In this document: piece by piece, positions 6,879-13,828 of the stretch
How positions within the stretch are numbered: position 1 is the stretch's first letter
Layout: the number at the start of each line of letters is the position of its first letter
From: CAZNQW01 sp964575225
Lineage (GTDB): Bacteria; Chloroflexota; Anaerolineae; JAAYZQ01
DNA: 15,427 nt
Assembly: GCA_964575225.1 (NCBI GenBank)
Contig: CAZNQW010000080.1
Coordinates: 1 to 15,427 of the forward strand
Reading direction: 5' to 3'
Notes under the pieces: model-generated
Database searches by the model: none
Seen by the model: the letters and a program-made list of their open reading frames with translations, nothing else
Told to the model about the DNA's origin: nothing
Translations under genes and position numbers: made by a program

Positions 6879-7265
6879 ATGCCTTACGGTCGGCGGTCTA
6901 ACGGGGGTGGTCGGCAAGCCTGCCCGCGGCACATTCACGGGTTCCTGGAGCCCTGTCTGCTGCTGCTGGTGCACTGTGATGAGGTCCATGGCTACGAGCT
7001 GGTGGAGGGCCTCAAGGCCTTTGGGTTTGAGCAGAACCCCGTCGACCCCAGCACCATCTACCGCGCTCTGCGGGACCTGGAGGAGCGCGGGTTGGCCGCC
7101 TCGCGCTGGGATACCAGCCATGCAGGTCCGGCCCGCCGCGTGTACCAGACGACGGAGAAGGGGGACCGCTACTTGGCCGCCTGGATAGAGGACCTGCGCG
7201 AGACGGACCGGGTGCTCCACCACTATCTCGATGCCTACGACGCCCACATGGAAGCGCACCGGTAA
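6879..7265 (+). CDS. PadR family transcriptional regulator
   Basis: 128 residues. A PadR winged helix covers about residues 20-100: the LEPCLLLLV helix, HGYEL at 47-51, the DPSTIYRALRDLEERGL recognition-helix region and the GPARRVYQTTEKG wing. It is close to the short one-helix-tail PadR group that carries the PC-x-LLLL start. Such proteins are dimeric repressors that often sense small molecules. The start at 6879 follows an AGGTGGG site and lies about 37 nt after the predicted transcript start. The gene lies 115 nt upstream of a TauE/SafE permease on the same strand, so that permease is the likeliest target, by context only. Confidence 0.9.
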   Translation: MPYGRRSNGGGRQACPRHIHGFLEPCLLLLVHCDEVHGYELVEGLKAFGFEQNPVDPSTIYRALRDLEERGLAASRWDTSHAGPARRVYQTTEKGDRYLAAWIEDLRETDRVLHHYLDAYDAHMEAHR

Positions 7266-7380
7266 AGGCCGGTACTGGGGACGGAGGGCGCCCCCGGGAT
7301 CGGAAGGGTGCTTCTGATAGAGGCCGGGCACTGAGGCCCGTCCCGCGAGTTCCACGCCACATTCCATAGAGGAGTAGCCC

Positions 7381-8175
7381 ATGTCCACGGTGGTCGTCGT
7401 CCTTGTCATTTTTGCCCTGAGCGTCATCATGATCATGAGCGGGCGCGGCGGAGGCAATTTTTACGTGGCCGCCTTGGTGCTGATGGGCACGCCCATGCAC
7501 ACCGCGTCCACCACCAGCCAGTTTATCCTGTTGGCCAGCGCCCTGTCTGGGGCGCTGATCTTTGGCAAGGCCAAGACCCTGTCCTGGCGGCTGGCCCTGT
7601 TCTTTGGCGGGCTGAACGCCGCCATGGCCTTTGCCGGTGGGTTTCTGGCCCACCGCTTTGCGGGAATCACCCTACAGATCACCCTGTCGATCCTGCTTTT
7701 CATTGCCGGGGTGGCCATGCTCCTGCCCGAAAAGGGGGGCCGCAAGACCGCCGATCCCCGCCGCGGGTTCTGGAACCTGCAAGAGGGCGACTATACCTAC
7801 GTCATCGATGTCAAGATCGCCATTCCGCTGGTTTTGGCCACCGGGTTCTTTTCGGGTATGGTGGGTATCTCGGGTGGCTCCTTTCTCATGCCATTGATGG
7901 TGGTGGGCTGTGGCGTGCCGGTGCGCGTGGCGGTGGGCACGCAGACGGTCATCCTGGCGGCGACGGCCTTGACCGGTTTTGCCGGCAACGCCCTGCATGG
8001 GGGCTTTGACCCGATCCTGGCCGTTCCCGCGGCCCTGGCTGCTGTGTTGGGCGGGCTCCTGGGGGGCCAGGTCGCCCTCAGGACAAAGCCCAAGAGCCTG
8101 AAAACCATCTCGGGCCTGCTGACGATTGTGGCCGCAGTGTTGATGTTGGTCAATGCCGTGGGAGGGAGCGCCTGA
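7381..8175 (+). CDS. TauE/SafE (TSUP) family membrane permease
   Basis: 264 residues, mostly hydrophobic, with about seven to eight membrane segments. It has the two-repeat pattern of the TSUP/DUF81 family: an N-terminal half beginning around the SGRGGGNFYVAAL loop (residues about 20-32) and a second half with FSGMVGISGGSFLMPL (about 158-173) and VAVGTQ. The family exports or imports small sulfur or organic anions such as sulfite, sulfoacetate or taurine-related compounds; the substrate cannot be read from sequence. The start at 7381 has AGAGGAG 6 nt upstream. It may be co-transcribed with the PadR gene, as I see no promoter in the 115-nt gap. Its 3' end converges on the minus-strand thioredoxin region. 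Confidence 0.9.
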   Translation: MSTVVVVLVIFALSVIMIMSGRGGGNFYVAALVLMGTPMHTASTTSQFILLASALSGALIFGKAKTLSWRLALFFGGLNAAMAFAGGFLAHRFAGITLQITLSILLFIAGVAMLLPEKGGRKTADPRRGFWNLQEGDYTYVIDVKIAIPLVLATGFFSGMVGISGGSFLMPLMVVGCGVPVRVAVGTQTVILAATALTGFAGNALHGGFDPILAVPAALAAVLGGLLGGQVALRTKPKSLKTISGLLTIVAAVLMLVNAVGGSA

Positions 8176-8277
8176 TCGTCCAAGGATGAAGCTTGTCATA
8201 AAACTCGGCAGGCCCGAACCCTGGGGGTACTGCTGAACGAACCGCGAAGGCGAAAGGAGTTCGAGGATGGAACCACC

Positions 8278-8385
8278 GACTTGCACCGGACCTGGGAACC
8301 ATTCGGCGGCCTTGAGGGCTTTCCGCTCGGCGCGCCGGCAGTTGGCGCAGGGGGGCGTGGCGCCAAATACTCGAATCTGCCGCAC
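8278..8385 (-). pseudogene. Apparent remnant of a second CxxC thioredoxin-like gene
   Basis: Reading minus from a GTG at 8385, preceded by an AGGTGA-type ribosome site, the first 36 codons look like the start of a small thioredoxin: IRVFGATPPCANCRRAE with a CANC active site at residues 13-16, then a helix ending in FPGPVQV. After that the expected TPTVV segment with its cis-proline and the VxxGK strand are absent in all three frames before the end of the convergent permease gene at 8175. The open frame runs on only as antisense of that permease. The most likely reading is a decayed or 3'-truncated gene. It lies 40 nt downstream of the intact CPNC thioredoxin on the same strand, as if once part of that operon. 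Confidence 0.5.
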
Positions 8386-8406
8386 CGGGTCACCTACTCT
8401 CTTGTG

Positions 8407-8421
8407 TCCCCCAGGGGGGGA
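8407..8421 (-). terminator. GC hairpin after the small thioredoxin gene
   Basis: TCCCCC-AGG-GGGGGA (8407-8421) is a 6-bp hairpin 4 nt beyond the thioredoxin stop on the minus strand and just upstream of the remnant. There is no U-tract. The rest of the 8176-8425 gap holds the remnant and nothing else I recognise. Confidence 0.3.
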
Positions 8422-8425
8422 ATCC

Positions 8426-8677
8426 CTATTCTTCAGCCGACAGAGCCGTGGCGATCATGCTCGTCAGCTCGGCTTTTTGCGGAATCCGCCCGTAGGAGAC
8501 GACCTTCCCGTCGATGACCAGCCCCGGTGTGGCCGGGATGTTGTAGGACAAAATGTCCACCATGTCGGTCACTTTGGTCAGCGTGGCCTCGACGCCCATC
8601 TCTGCCAGGGCTTCGCGGGTCGCCTTTTCCAGGCGTTTGCAATTGGGACAACCCGTCCCTAAAACCTTGACTTCCAT
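8426..8677 (-). CDS. Small CPNC thioredoxin-family protein
   Basis: 83 residues: the minimal thioredoxin fold of the small redox-active disulfide protein group (MTH895/TM0996 type). The active site is C10-P-N-C13, the cis-proline is P51 in ATPGLVIDGKVV, and no signal peptide is present, so it is cytoplasmic. The start has GAGGAGAG about 4 nt before the ATG. It lies 127 nt downstream of the permease gene on the same strand. A permease of the DUF318/ArsP type next to such a thioredoxin is a recurrent pair in bacteria and archaea; a role in keeping the permease substrate or its cysteines reduced is inference. Confidence 0.9.
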   Translation of the reverse strand: MEVKVLGTGCPNCKRLEKATREALAEMGVEATLTKVTDMVDILSYNIPATPGLVIDGKVVSYGRIPQKAELTSMIATALSAEE

Positions 8678-8804
8678 CAGACTCTCCTCATTTGTTGTAT
8701 GGTCCCCTGTTCGAGGCGCCGTAACAGGCGGCGATCACGACCTCGCATCGGGTTTACGATAGGACGTTTTCCCTGCAGGATCTCGAGCCTGCCCCCAAAC
8801 GGAC

Positions 8805-10292
8805 TTACTGGGTGTCGGCCGATGCCTGGGCCGGGGCCGACCGGCGGCCGATCAGCCACAGCGCGCCGGCCAGCACCGCCACAAAGGCGGCCAGGTAAAG
8901 GCCGATGAGCCAGAGGCTGGCGCCGTCCACCCAGGCGCCAAAGATCAGGCCGGCCAGAGTGCTAAACAGGGCCACCCAGCCCACGTACACCCAGGTTTTC
9001 TTGTTGCCGATGATCTTGGACGTGATCAGGATGCTCTGAATGCTCAGCTCGGGGTCCGACATCAGGTAGGCCAGCAGCGGCCCGCGGTGCATGCCCAGCC
9101 CCAGGAACATGTTGGCGATGGGCACCTCCACCAGCGTCGGAAAGTACATGAACACGCCAAACACCACGCCCACAAAGTTGGCCAGGATCGTGTTCTGGCC
9201 GGCCAGGGTCTCGATGAGGGAGCGGGGGATGATGACCCGCACCATGCCGGCGACAAAGACACCGACGATGAGCAGGGGGAAAATCTGCTTGACAAATCGC
9301 CACATCTCCCACAGCCACTCCTGGACCTCGTACTCGTCCAGCCACTTCCAGGCCACCAGGCCCACGGCGGCCAGCACGATCAACTCGCCAAGGAATCGCC
9401 CCGTGATGCCGACCACCAGGCCGTTGGCCGCCGGAGTAAAGCGCAGGGCGGCCACCAGCAGCGTCAGGGCAATGAGGCCCAGGGCCACCCACGACCAGCG
9501 ATTAAAGCCCTCGTCGATGGTGTTCAGCCCCTTCCAGGCGGTCAGGCCGATGAGGGCCAGCAGGCCAATGAGCATCGCACCCTGCACCGAGACGCCCTCC
9601 TGGCCCTGGGTGGCGTCGTAGGGCACTAACCAGTCGAGGGTCGCTTGCCATCGCTCGGTGTTGCCCAGGGGCAGCGTCAGGTCGGCGTAGCTGGTGGTGA
9701 ACAGGTCCACGGCCAAGGTGCCGACGATGAGCACCGCCAGCAGGAGCAGCAAAAAGATCAGCGGCGCGCGCTTGATGCTGGCCCCCGCACCAAAGGCCCC
9801 GCCCGTGGTGGCCTGGTTGTGTACTTGCGCGGCAGCGCGGGCGTCGTCCTGGCGAAAGATAAAGGCCATGATCAGACCGATGCCGACACCAAAGATTGCC
9901 GAAAGGAGGACGCGGGCCACGGCGATATCCAGGCCGATGGCCACCCCGGTGTAGGTGACGGCCAGGATGTTGATGGCCGGTCCTACGAACAGGAAGGTGA
10001 TGGCCGGGCCCAGACCGGCGCCCTGACGGTAGATGCCGGCAAAGAGGGGTAGGATGGTGCAGGAACATACGGCCAGCACAAAGCCGCCGACGGCCGCCAT
10101 GGGGTAGGAAACCCACGGCGACGCGTCGCGCCCCAGGTAGCGGGTGATCGCCTCTTTGGGGATCAGGGCGGTCATGGCGCCGGCGATGAAAAAGGCCGGC
10201 ACCAAACAAAGCAGGACGTGGGCTGCCAGGTAGGACGCCAGGCTCCCGGCGCCCGATTGCAGCATGGTGATGATCCATTCTCCGATTGACAT
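8805..10292 (-). CDS. DUF318/ArsP-like permease (putative metal or metalloid efflux)
   Basis: 495 residues with about ten membrane segments in two homologous halves joined by a hydrophilic linker (about 148-175) and a longer central insert. The first half has the hallmark C76-S-C78 motif in VLAVCSCTILPLFAGIYRQGAG and the FLFVGPAINI stretch. The second half has the related FPTLVEVPIANMFLGLGM segment without cysteines. The family includes ArsP, which exports trivalent organoarsenicals, and SO_0444-type Cu/Zn transporters; the paired cysteines suit a thiophilic substrate. At 495 residues it is longer than many members (about 300-350), mainly because of the central region (190-330). The ATG at 10292 has GGGGAGG 4 nt upstream. 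The promoter region carries ArsR/SmtB-like palindromes. Confidence 0.85.
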   Translation of the reverse strand: MSIGEWIITMLQSGAGSLASYLAAHVLLCLVPAFFIAGAMTALIPKEAITRYLGRDASPWVSYPMAAVGGFVLAVCSCTILPLFAGIYRQGAGLGPAITFLFVGPAINILAVTYTGVAIGLDIAVARVLLSAIFGVGIGLIMAFIFRQDDARAAAQVHNQATTGGAFGAGASIKRAPLIFLLLLLAVLIVGTLAVDLFTTSYADLTLPLGNTERWQATLDWLVPYDATQGQEGVSVQGAMLIGLLALIGLTAWKGLNTIDEGFNRWSWVALGLIALTLLVAALRFTPAANGLVVGITGRFLGELIVLAAVGLVAWKWLDEYEVQEWLWEMWRFVKQIFPLLIVGVFVAGMVRVIIPRSLIETLAGQNTILANFVGVVFGVFMYFPTLVEVPIANMFLGLGMHRGPLLAYLMSDPELSIQSILITSKIIGNKKTWVYVGWVALFSTLAGLIFGAWVDGASLWLIGLYLAAFVAVLAGALWLIGRRSAPAQASADTQ

Positions 10293-10333
10293 TCATCCTC
10301 CCCTGGCGGTGTGCGCAGTGGCCAATCGCCGAC

Positions 10334-10354
10334 ATTCAAAGATTTGAATATTCA
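10334..10354. promoter_or_regulatory. Putative ArsR/SmtB-type operator, leader site
   Basis: ATTCAAA-GA-TTTGAAT (10334-10349) is a perfect 7-2-7 inverted repeat, overlapped by the 10-bp palindrome TGAATATTCA (10345-10354). It resembles the TCAAATA/TATTTGA type of site known for CadC/SmtB-family repressors. It lies about 50 nt into the predicted permease transcript. Confidence 0.5.
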
Positions 10355-10380
10355 TGACCGAAATAAAAAGAATTATTCCC

Positions 10381-10400
10381 GTTCTTGAATATTCCAGAAC
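10381..10400. promoter_or_regulatory. 20-bp palindromic operator at the permease transcription start
   Basis: GTTCTTGAATATTCCAGAAC (10381-10400) is an inverted repeat with one mismatched pair. It begins a few bases after the predicted start near 10402 and shares the TGAATATTC core with the second site at 10345-10354. The placement suits repression by an ArsR/SmtB-like regulator, whose gene is not in the window. Confidence 0.6.
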
Positions 10401-10408
10401 TTGCATGG

Positions 10409-10437
10409 AGTATACACCCAAAGGGCCTGCCTGTCAA
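10409..10437 (-). promoter_or_regulatory. Consensus promoter of the permease-thioredoxin unit
   Basis: On the minus strand TTGACA (10437-10432), a 17-nt spacer and TATACT (10414-10409) form an almost perfect sigma-70-type promoter with a start near 10402 and a leader of about 110 nt. So strong a promoter would need a repressor, consistent with the two palindromes just downstream. Confidence 0.75.
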
Positions 10438-10487
10438 GTCCCCGGGGGGGCGCGCGATGGAAAATGCATGGGGCACCAATCGTAGGG

Positions 10488-10601
10488 GCGCGGCATGCCG
10501 CGCGCGGCCCATCCCGCGCTGCAGAACCGCCAGAGAGGCGCATCCCTTGCAGCGCGGCGAATATGTGGGGGTGCCCGCGCCGCGGGTCTGCCCGGGCACC
10601 C
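10488..10601. repeat. Cluster of palindromic elements
   Basis: Three GC-rich palindromes follow one another: a perfect 16-bp palindrome (GCGCGGCATGCCGCGC, 10488-10503); 10-bp arms CCGCGCTGCA/TGCAGCGCGG (10514-10523 with 10548-10557) enclosing an inner CGCC-AGAGA-GGCG stem; and 9-bp arms GGGTGCCCG/CGGGCACCC (10569-10577 with 10593-10601). The GTAGGGGCG word precedes the first (10482-10490). The cluster abuts repeat copy 2. No coding frame is convincing. It may be a REP/BIME-like mosaic between two divergent promoters. Confidence 0.65.
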
Positions 10602-10602
10602 A

Positions 10603-10699
10603 CAGGCAGCATCCATTTTGGGCCACAAGGCGTATGGACCCCCGCCTTTGCGGGGATGACGCGCCGGTTGCCAGGGTTGCGACTTTTTCAAACGGACTT
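10603..10699. repeat. Dispersed repeat copy 2
   Basis: This stretch matches 6603-6699 at about 87 of 97 positions in the same orientation and without gaps. It contains the hairpin CCCCGC-CTTT-GCGGGG (10640-10655); differences in the hairpin fall in its loop and at its outermost pair. It has no terminal inverted repeats or target duplications I can see. Confidence 0.8.
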
Positions 10700-10731
10700 T
10701 GACAGGACGCTGCAAACGCGGCGCTGAACGG

Positions 10732-10760
10732 TTGACAGTCCAACAAACCTGGCTTATACT
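10732..10760 (+). promoter_or_regulatory. Consensus promoter of the calcium ATPase gene
   Basis: TTGACA (10732-10737), a 17-nt spacer and TATACT (10755-10760) put the transcript start near 10767. It diverges from the equally strong permease promoter about 300 bp away, across the repeat cluster. Confidence 0.75.
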
Positions 10761-10766
10761 TGTGGT

Positions 10767-10881
10767 GACCTGCAGCGGCGAAATGCAGAGCCAGCGAAGG
10801 GAGACACCCAGTCCCAGTCCGCGGCTCAATCCGCCCCGGCCCCAGGGAGTTTTGTCTACTCGGTAACATTGGAGGAGAACC
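10767..10881 (+). other. 115-nt untranslated leader of the ATPase gene
   Basis: Between the predicted transcript start and the ATG lies an unusually long leader. It holds a small hairpin CTGCA/TGCAG (10770-10774 with 10784-10788) and ends in a strong GGAGGAG ribosome site at 10871-10877. I could not match it to a known riboswitch; calcium/manganese ATPases are sometimes under yybP-ykoY control, but the conserved core of that class is not evident here. Confidence 0.35.
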
Positions 10882-13599
10882 ATGGCTGATTGGTATCGAC
10901 AGGGTACAAGTGAGGTCCTCTCGCTGTTGCACAGCAACGCCCAGGCCGGCCTGACCGCGGCCCAGGCCGGGCGTCGCCTGGACGAGCATGGCCCCAACGA
11001 GCTGGTCGAGCGCGGCCTCAAAAGCCCGTGGCGCATCCTGTGGGAGCAGCTCACGGGGATGATGGTCGTCATCCTCATCGTCGCCGCCGTCGTCTCGGGG
11101 GCGCTGGGCGACTGGAAGGATGCCATCGCTATCCTGGCTATCGTCGTGCTCAATGCCGCGTTGGGCTTTAGCCAGGAGTTTCGGGCCGAAAAGGCGATGG
11201 CCGCCCTCAAGCAACTGGCCGTGCCCACGGTCAAGGTCCGGCGCGATGGCCACGTGGTCGAGATATCGGCCCGCGAGCTGGTGCCCGGCGACGTGGTGCT
11301 GCTGGAGGCGGGGGCGCTGGTGCCCGCCGACGGCCGCCTGCTCGAGTCGATCAACCTGCGCGTCGAGGAGGCGGCCCTGACCGGCGAGTCGGAGCCGGTG
11401 GAAAAGCAGGACCGCGCCCTCGACAGACCCGATATTTCGATCGGCGACCGGGTGAACATGGTCTACATGGGCACCATTGTCACCTACGGGCGCGGCGTGG
11501 CCGTCGTCACCGCCACGGGCATGGGCACCGAGCTGGGCCGCATCGCCGAGCTGATCCAGACCGTGGAGCGGGAGCCGACGCCCCTGCAGCGACGGCTAGA
11601 GCAGTTGGGCAAGGGGCTGGCCGTGGCGGCGCTGGCCATCGTCGCTGTGGTCTTTGCCCTGGGCCTGCTGCGCGGCGAAGATTGGCAGCTCATGCTGCTG
11701 ACGGCCATCAGCATGGCCGTGGCTGCCGTGCCCGAGGGCCTGCCCGCCGTGGTAACCATCGCCCTGGCCCTGGGCGCCCAGCGCATGTTAAAGCGCCAGG
11801 CCCTGATCCGCAAATTGCCTGCCGTAGAGACGCTGGGGTCGGTGACCGTCATCTGTTCCGACAAGACCGGAACACTGACCGAAAACCGCATGACCGTCAC
11901 GGTGCTGGACGTGCTGGGCGAGACGCAGGAGGTGGACACGCTGCTGCAAAAGGGCATCCCCGTGGCCGACGCCGAGCTGTTGCCCGGACAGCGCTCGCCG
12001 GTGCGCAGCCTGGGCTTGCTGGCCAAGGCCGCCGCCCTGTGCAACGACGCCAGCCTGGAGCCGACGACCGAGGGTGGCTACCGGGCCGTCGGGGATCCGA
12101 CAGAGGGGGCCCTGGTCGTCGCCGCCGCCGAGCTGGGCCTGGTCAAGGCCGAACTCGACGAACGCTGGCCCCGCGTCGGCGAGGTGCCGTTCACGTCAGA
12201 GCGCAAGCGGATGACGACGGTTCACCGGGTGGGCGTCAGCGCCGACCAGACCGATGCGCCCTGGCGCCGCGCCGGGTTTGTGGCCTTTGCCAAGGGCGCG
12301 GTGGACAGCCTGCTGGAAATTTCGGGGCGGGTGTGGACCGGCGACGAGGAGGTGCCGCTGAGCGATGACCTACGGGCGCGCATCGTGGCTGCCAACGACC
12401 GGCTGGCGAGCCAGGGCCAGCGGGTGCTTGGCGTTGCCTTCCGTCCCCTGGACGCCGAGCCCGACCCCGCCGACGAAGCGGGGCTGGAGCAGCAGATGAC
12501 GTTCATCGGCCTGGTCGGCATGATCGACCCGCCGCGCCCCGAGGTGCGCGAGGCGGTGCAAACGGCCAAGGCCGCCGGCATCCGCCCGGTGATGATCACC
12601 GGCGACCACCCGCTCACGGCGCGGCAGATCGCCTGGGAGCTGGACATTGCCGCCGACGGCAGCCCGCTGACGGGCCGCGATCTGGCTGGAATGTCGGTGG
12701 ACGAGTTGGAGGGGGTGGTCGAGGACGTGGCCGTCTATGCCCGCGTGTCTCCAGAGCACAAGCTCAAGATCGTGCAGGCCCTCCAGGATCGAGGCCAGAT
12801 CGTGGCGATGACCGGCGACGGCGTCAACGACGCCCCGGCCCTCAAGAAGGCCGACATCGGCGTGGCGATGGGCATCACCGGCACCGATGTGTCGAAAGAG
12901 GCGGCCGACATGGTGCTGCTCGACGACAACTTTGCGACCATCGTCGCGGCGGTCAAAGAAGGGCGGACGATCTATGAAAATATCCGCAAGTTTATCCAAT
13001 ACACGCTAACCTCCAACGCCGGCGAGATTTGGGTCATGCTCCTGGCGCCGCTGGTGGGCATGCCGCTGCCCCTGCTGCCGCTGCAAATCCTGTGGGTCAA
13101 CCTGGTGACGGATGGCCTGCCCGGCCTGGCCCTGGGCGTCGAGCCGCCCGAGCGGGACACGATGCGCCGCCCGCCCTACCATCCCCAGGAGAATATTTTC
13201 GGGCGGGGGCTGGGCTGGCACGTGGTCTGGGTGGGCCTGCTGATGGGTCTGGTCAGCCTGGGCCTGGGCTACTGGGTCTGGCGGGCCGGTTGGGATAACT
13301 GGCAGACGATGGTTTTCACCACCCTGACGCTATCGCAGATGGGCAATGCCCTGGCTGTCCGCTCCCGCGAGTCGCTGTTCAAGGTGGGCCTGCTGTCCAA
13401 CCGGGCGCTGTTGGGCGCCGTGCTGCTCACCTTTGTGCTGCAACTGGCCGTGATCTATCTGCCGTTCCTGCAAGAGCTGTTCAAGACCGACGCCCTGGCG
13501 CCCGGTGAGCTGTTGCTCAGCCTGGTGTTGAGTACCGTGGTGTTCTGGGGGATCGAGCTGGAAAAGTGGCTGGGGGGACGGCGCAAAAAAGCGTCGTGA
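10882..13599 (+). CDS. P2A-type calcium-transporting P-type ATPase
   Basis: 905 residues, the usual length for bacterial SERCA/PMCA-like pumps. An N-terminal cation-ATPase domain covers about residues 1-70. The actuator TGES is at 167-170, the phosphorylation motif DKTGTLT begins at D327, and the hinge GDGVND is at 645-650. Cation-site residues match SERCA: PEGLP at 284-288 in M4 (E285), N712 and E715 in M5, and N740, T743, D744 in M6. Both calcium sites therefore look intact, favouring Ca2+ (possibly Mn2+) export over Na+ or K+. Ten membrane segments are expected, with the last four after residue about 760. No heavy-metal domain or CPC motif is present. The start has GGAGGAG 4 nt upstream. 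It has its own promoter and a hairpin follows the stop, so it is probably monocistronic. Confidence 0.93.
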   Translation: MADWYRQGTSEVLSLLHSNAQAGLTAAQAGRRLDEHGPNELVERGLKSPWRILWEQLTGMMVVILIVAAVVSGALGDWKDAIAILAIVVLNAALGFSQEFRAEKAMAALKQLAVPTVKVRRDGHVVEISARELVPGDVVLLEAGALVPADGRLLESINLRVEEAALTGESEPVEKQDRALDRPDISIGDRVNMVYMGTIVTYGRGVAVVTATGMGTELGRIAELIQTVEREPTPLQRRLEQLGKGLAVAALAIVAVVFALGLLRGEDWQLMLLTAISMAVAAVPEGLPAVVTIALALGAQRMLKRQALIRKLPAVETLGSVTVICSDKTGTLTENRMTVTVLDVLGETQEVDTLLQKGIPVADAELLPGQRSPVRSLGLLAKAAALCNDASLEPTTEGGYRAVGDPTEGALVVAAAELGLVKAELDERWPRVGEVPFTSERKRMTTVHRVGVSADQTDAPWRRAGFVAFAKGAVDSLLEISGRVWTGDEEVPLSDDLRARIVAANDRLASQGQRVLGVAFRPLDAEPDPADEAGLEQQMTFIGLVGMIDPPRPEVREAVQTAKAAGIRPVMITGDHPLTARQIAWELDIAADGSPLTGRDLAGMSVDELEGVVEDVAVYARVSPEHKLKIVQALQDRGQIVAMTGDGVNDAPALKKADIGVAMGITGTDVSKEAADMVLLDDNFATIVAAVKEGRTIYENIRKFIQYTLTSNAGEIWVMLLAPLVGMPLPLLPLQILWVNLVTDGLPGLALGVEPPERDTMRRPPYHPQENIFGRGLGWHVVWVGLLMGLVSLGLGYWVWRAGWDNWQTMVFTTLTLSQMGNALAVRSRESLFKVGLLSNRALLGAVLLTFVLQLAVIYLPFLQELFKTDALAPGELLLSLVLSTVVFWGIELEKWLGGRRKKAS

Positions 13600-13609
13600 G
13601 CCTCGGCGG

Positions 13610-13660
13610 TCACGGGGGAGCCTTCTCCGGCTCGGCCGGTCCGGCGATGCTCCCCCGTGA
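13610..13660 (+). terminator. Large nested hairpin after the ATPase gene
   Basis: Perfect 12-bp arms TCACGGGGGAGC (13610-13621) and GCTCCCCCGTGA (13649-13660) enclose 27 nt that contain a second stem CCGGC-TCG-GCCGG (13627-13639). There is no following T-run, so it may be a Rho-assisted stop or an mRNA-stabilising structure rather than a classical intrinsic terminator. Confidence 0.5.
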
Positions 13661-13667
13661 GACCAGG

Positions 13668-13826
13668 TCAGTCGACGTCAGACCCAAGTTCTCCCAGAAC
13701 CTGGATCTGATGGGTGGCTGTGAGCCGGAGCGTTCCATCATCCAGCATGGGTTTCCCGACCCTGAAGTCTGGGACCTGTGTTGCCAGGCGTGGGAGAACC
13801 AGGGTAGACTCGCGGTAGGTGCCCAT
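13668..13826 (-). other. Possible 52-residue minus-strand reading frame, unproven
   Basis: An ATG at 13826 opens a 52-codon frame ending at 13668. Its composition is protein-like (VPDFRVGKPMLDDGTLRL, then THQIQV), without the Arg/Pro/Ala excess of shadow frames, but it has no Shine-Dalgarno site, no recognised family and fewer G/C third positions than the neighbouring genes. It diverges from the zinc-ribbon gene with start codons only 2 nt apart. I list it as a candidate in a stretch with no other gene. Confidence 0.2.
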
Positions 13827-13828
13827 CA

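Noticed and set aside
8267..8662. A plus-strand 131-codon frame with an AAAGGAG site, antisense to the small thioredoxin
   Set aside because: The ribosome-site match is good, but the frame has no family resemblance and covers both the CPNC thioredoxin and the CANC remnant on the other strand, which explain the sequence better.
6603..10699. A composite transposon bounded by the two 97-nt repeats
   Set aside because: No transposase, terminal inverted repeats or target duplications are visible. The exact 4000-nt offset is taken as coincidence, and repeats of this kind are usually scattered through a genome.
10767..10881. yybP-ykoY manganese riboswitch in the ATPase leader
   Set aside because: The conserved loop sequences of the class were not found by eye; only a small 5-bp hairpin is clear.
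10336..11459. Minus-strand frames of about 305 and 341 codons over the ATPase start and the repeat cluster
   Set aside because: They cross two promoters, repeats and the N-terminus of the ATPase, and have no family signature.
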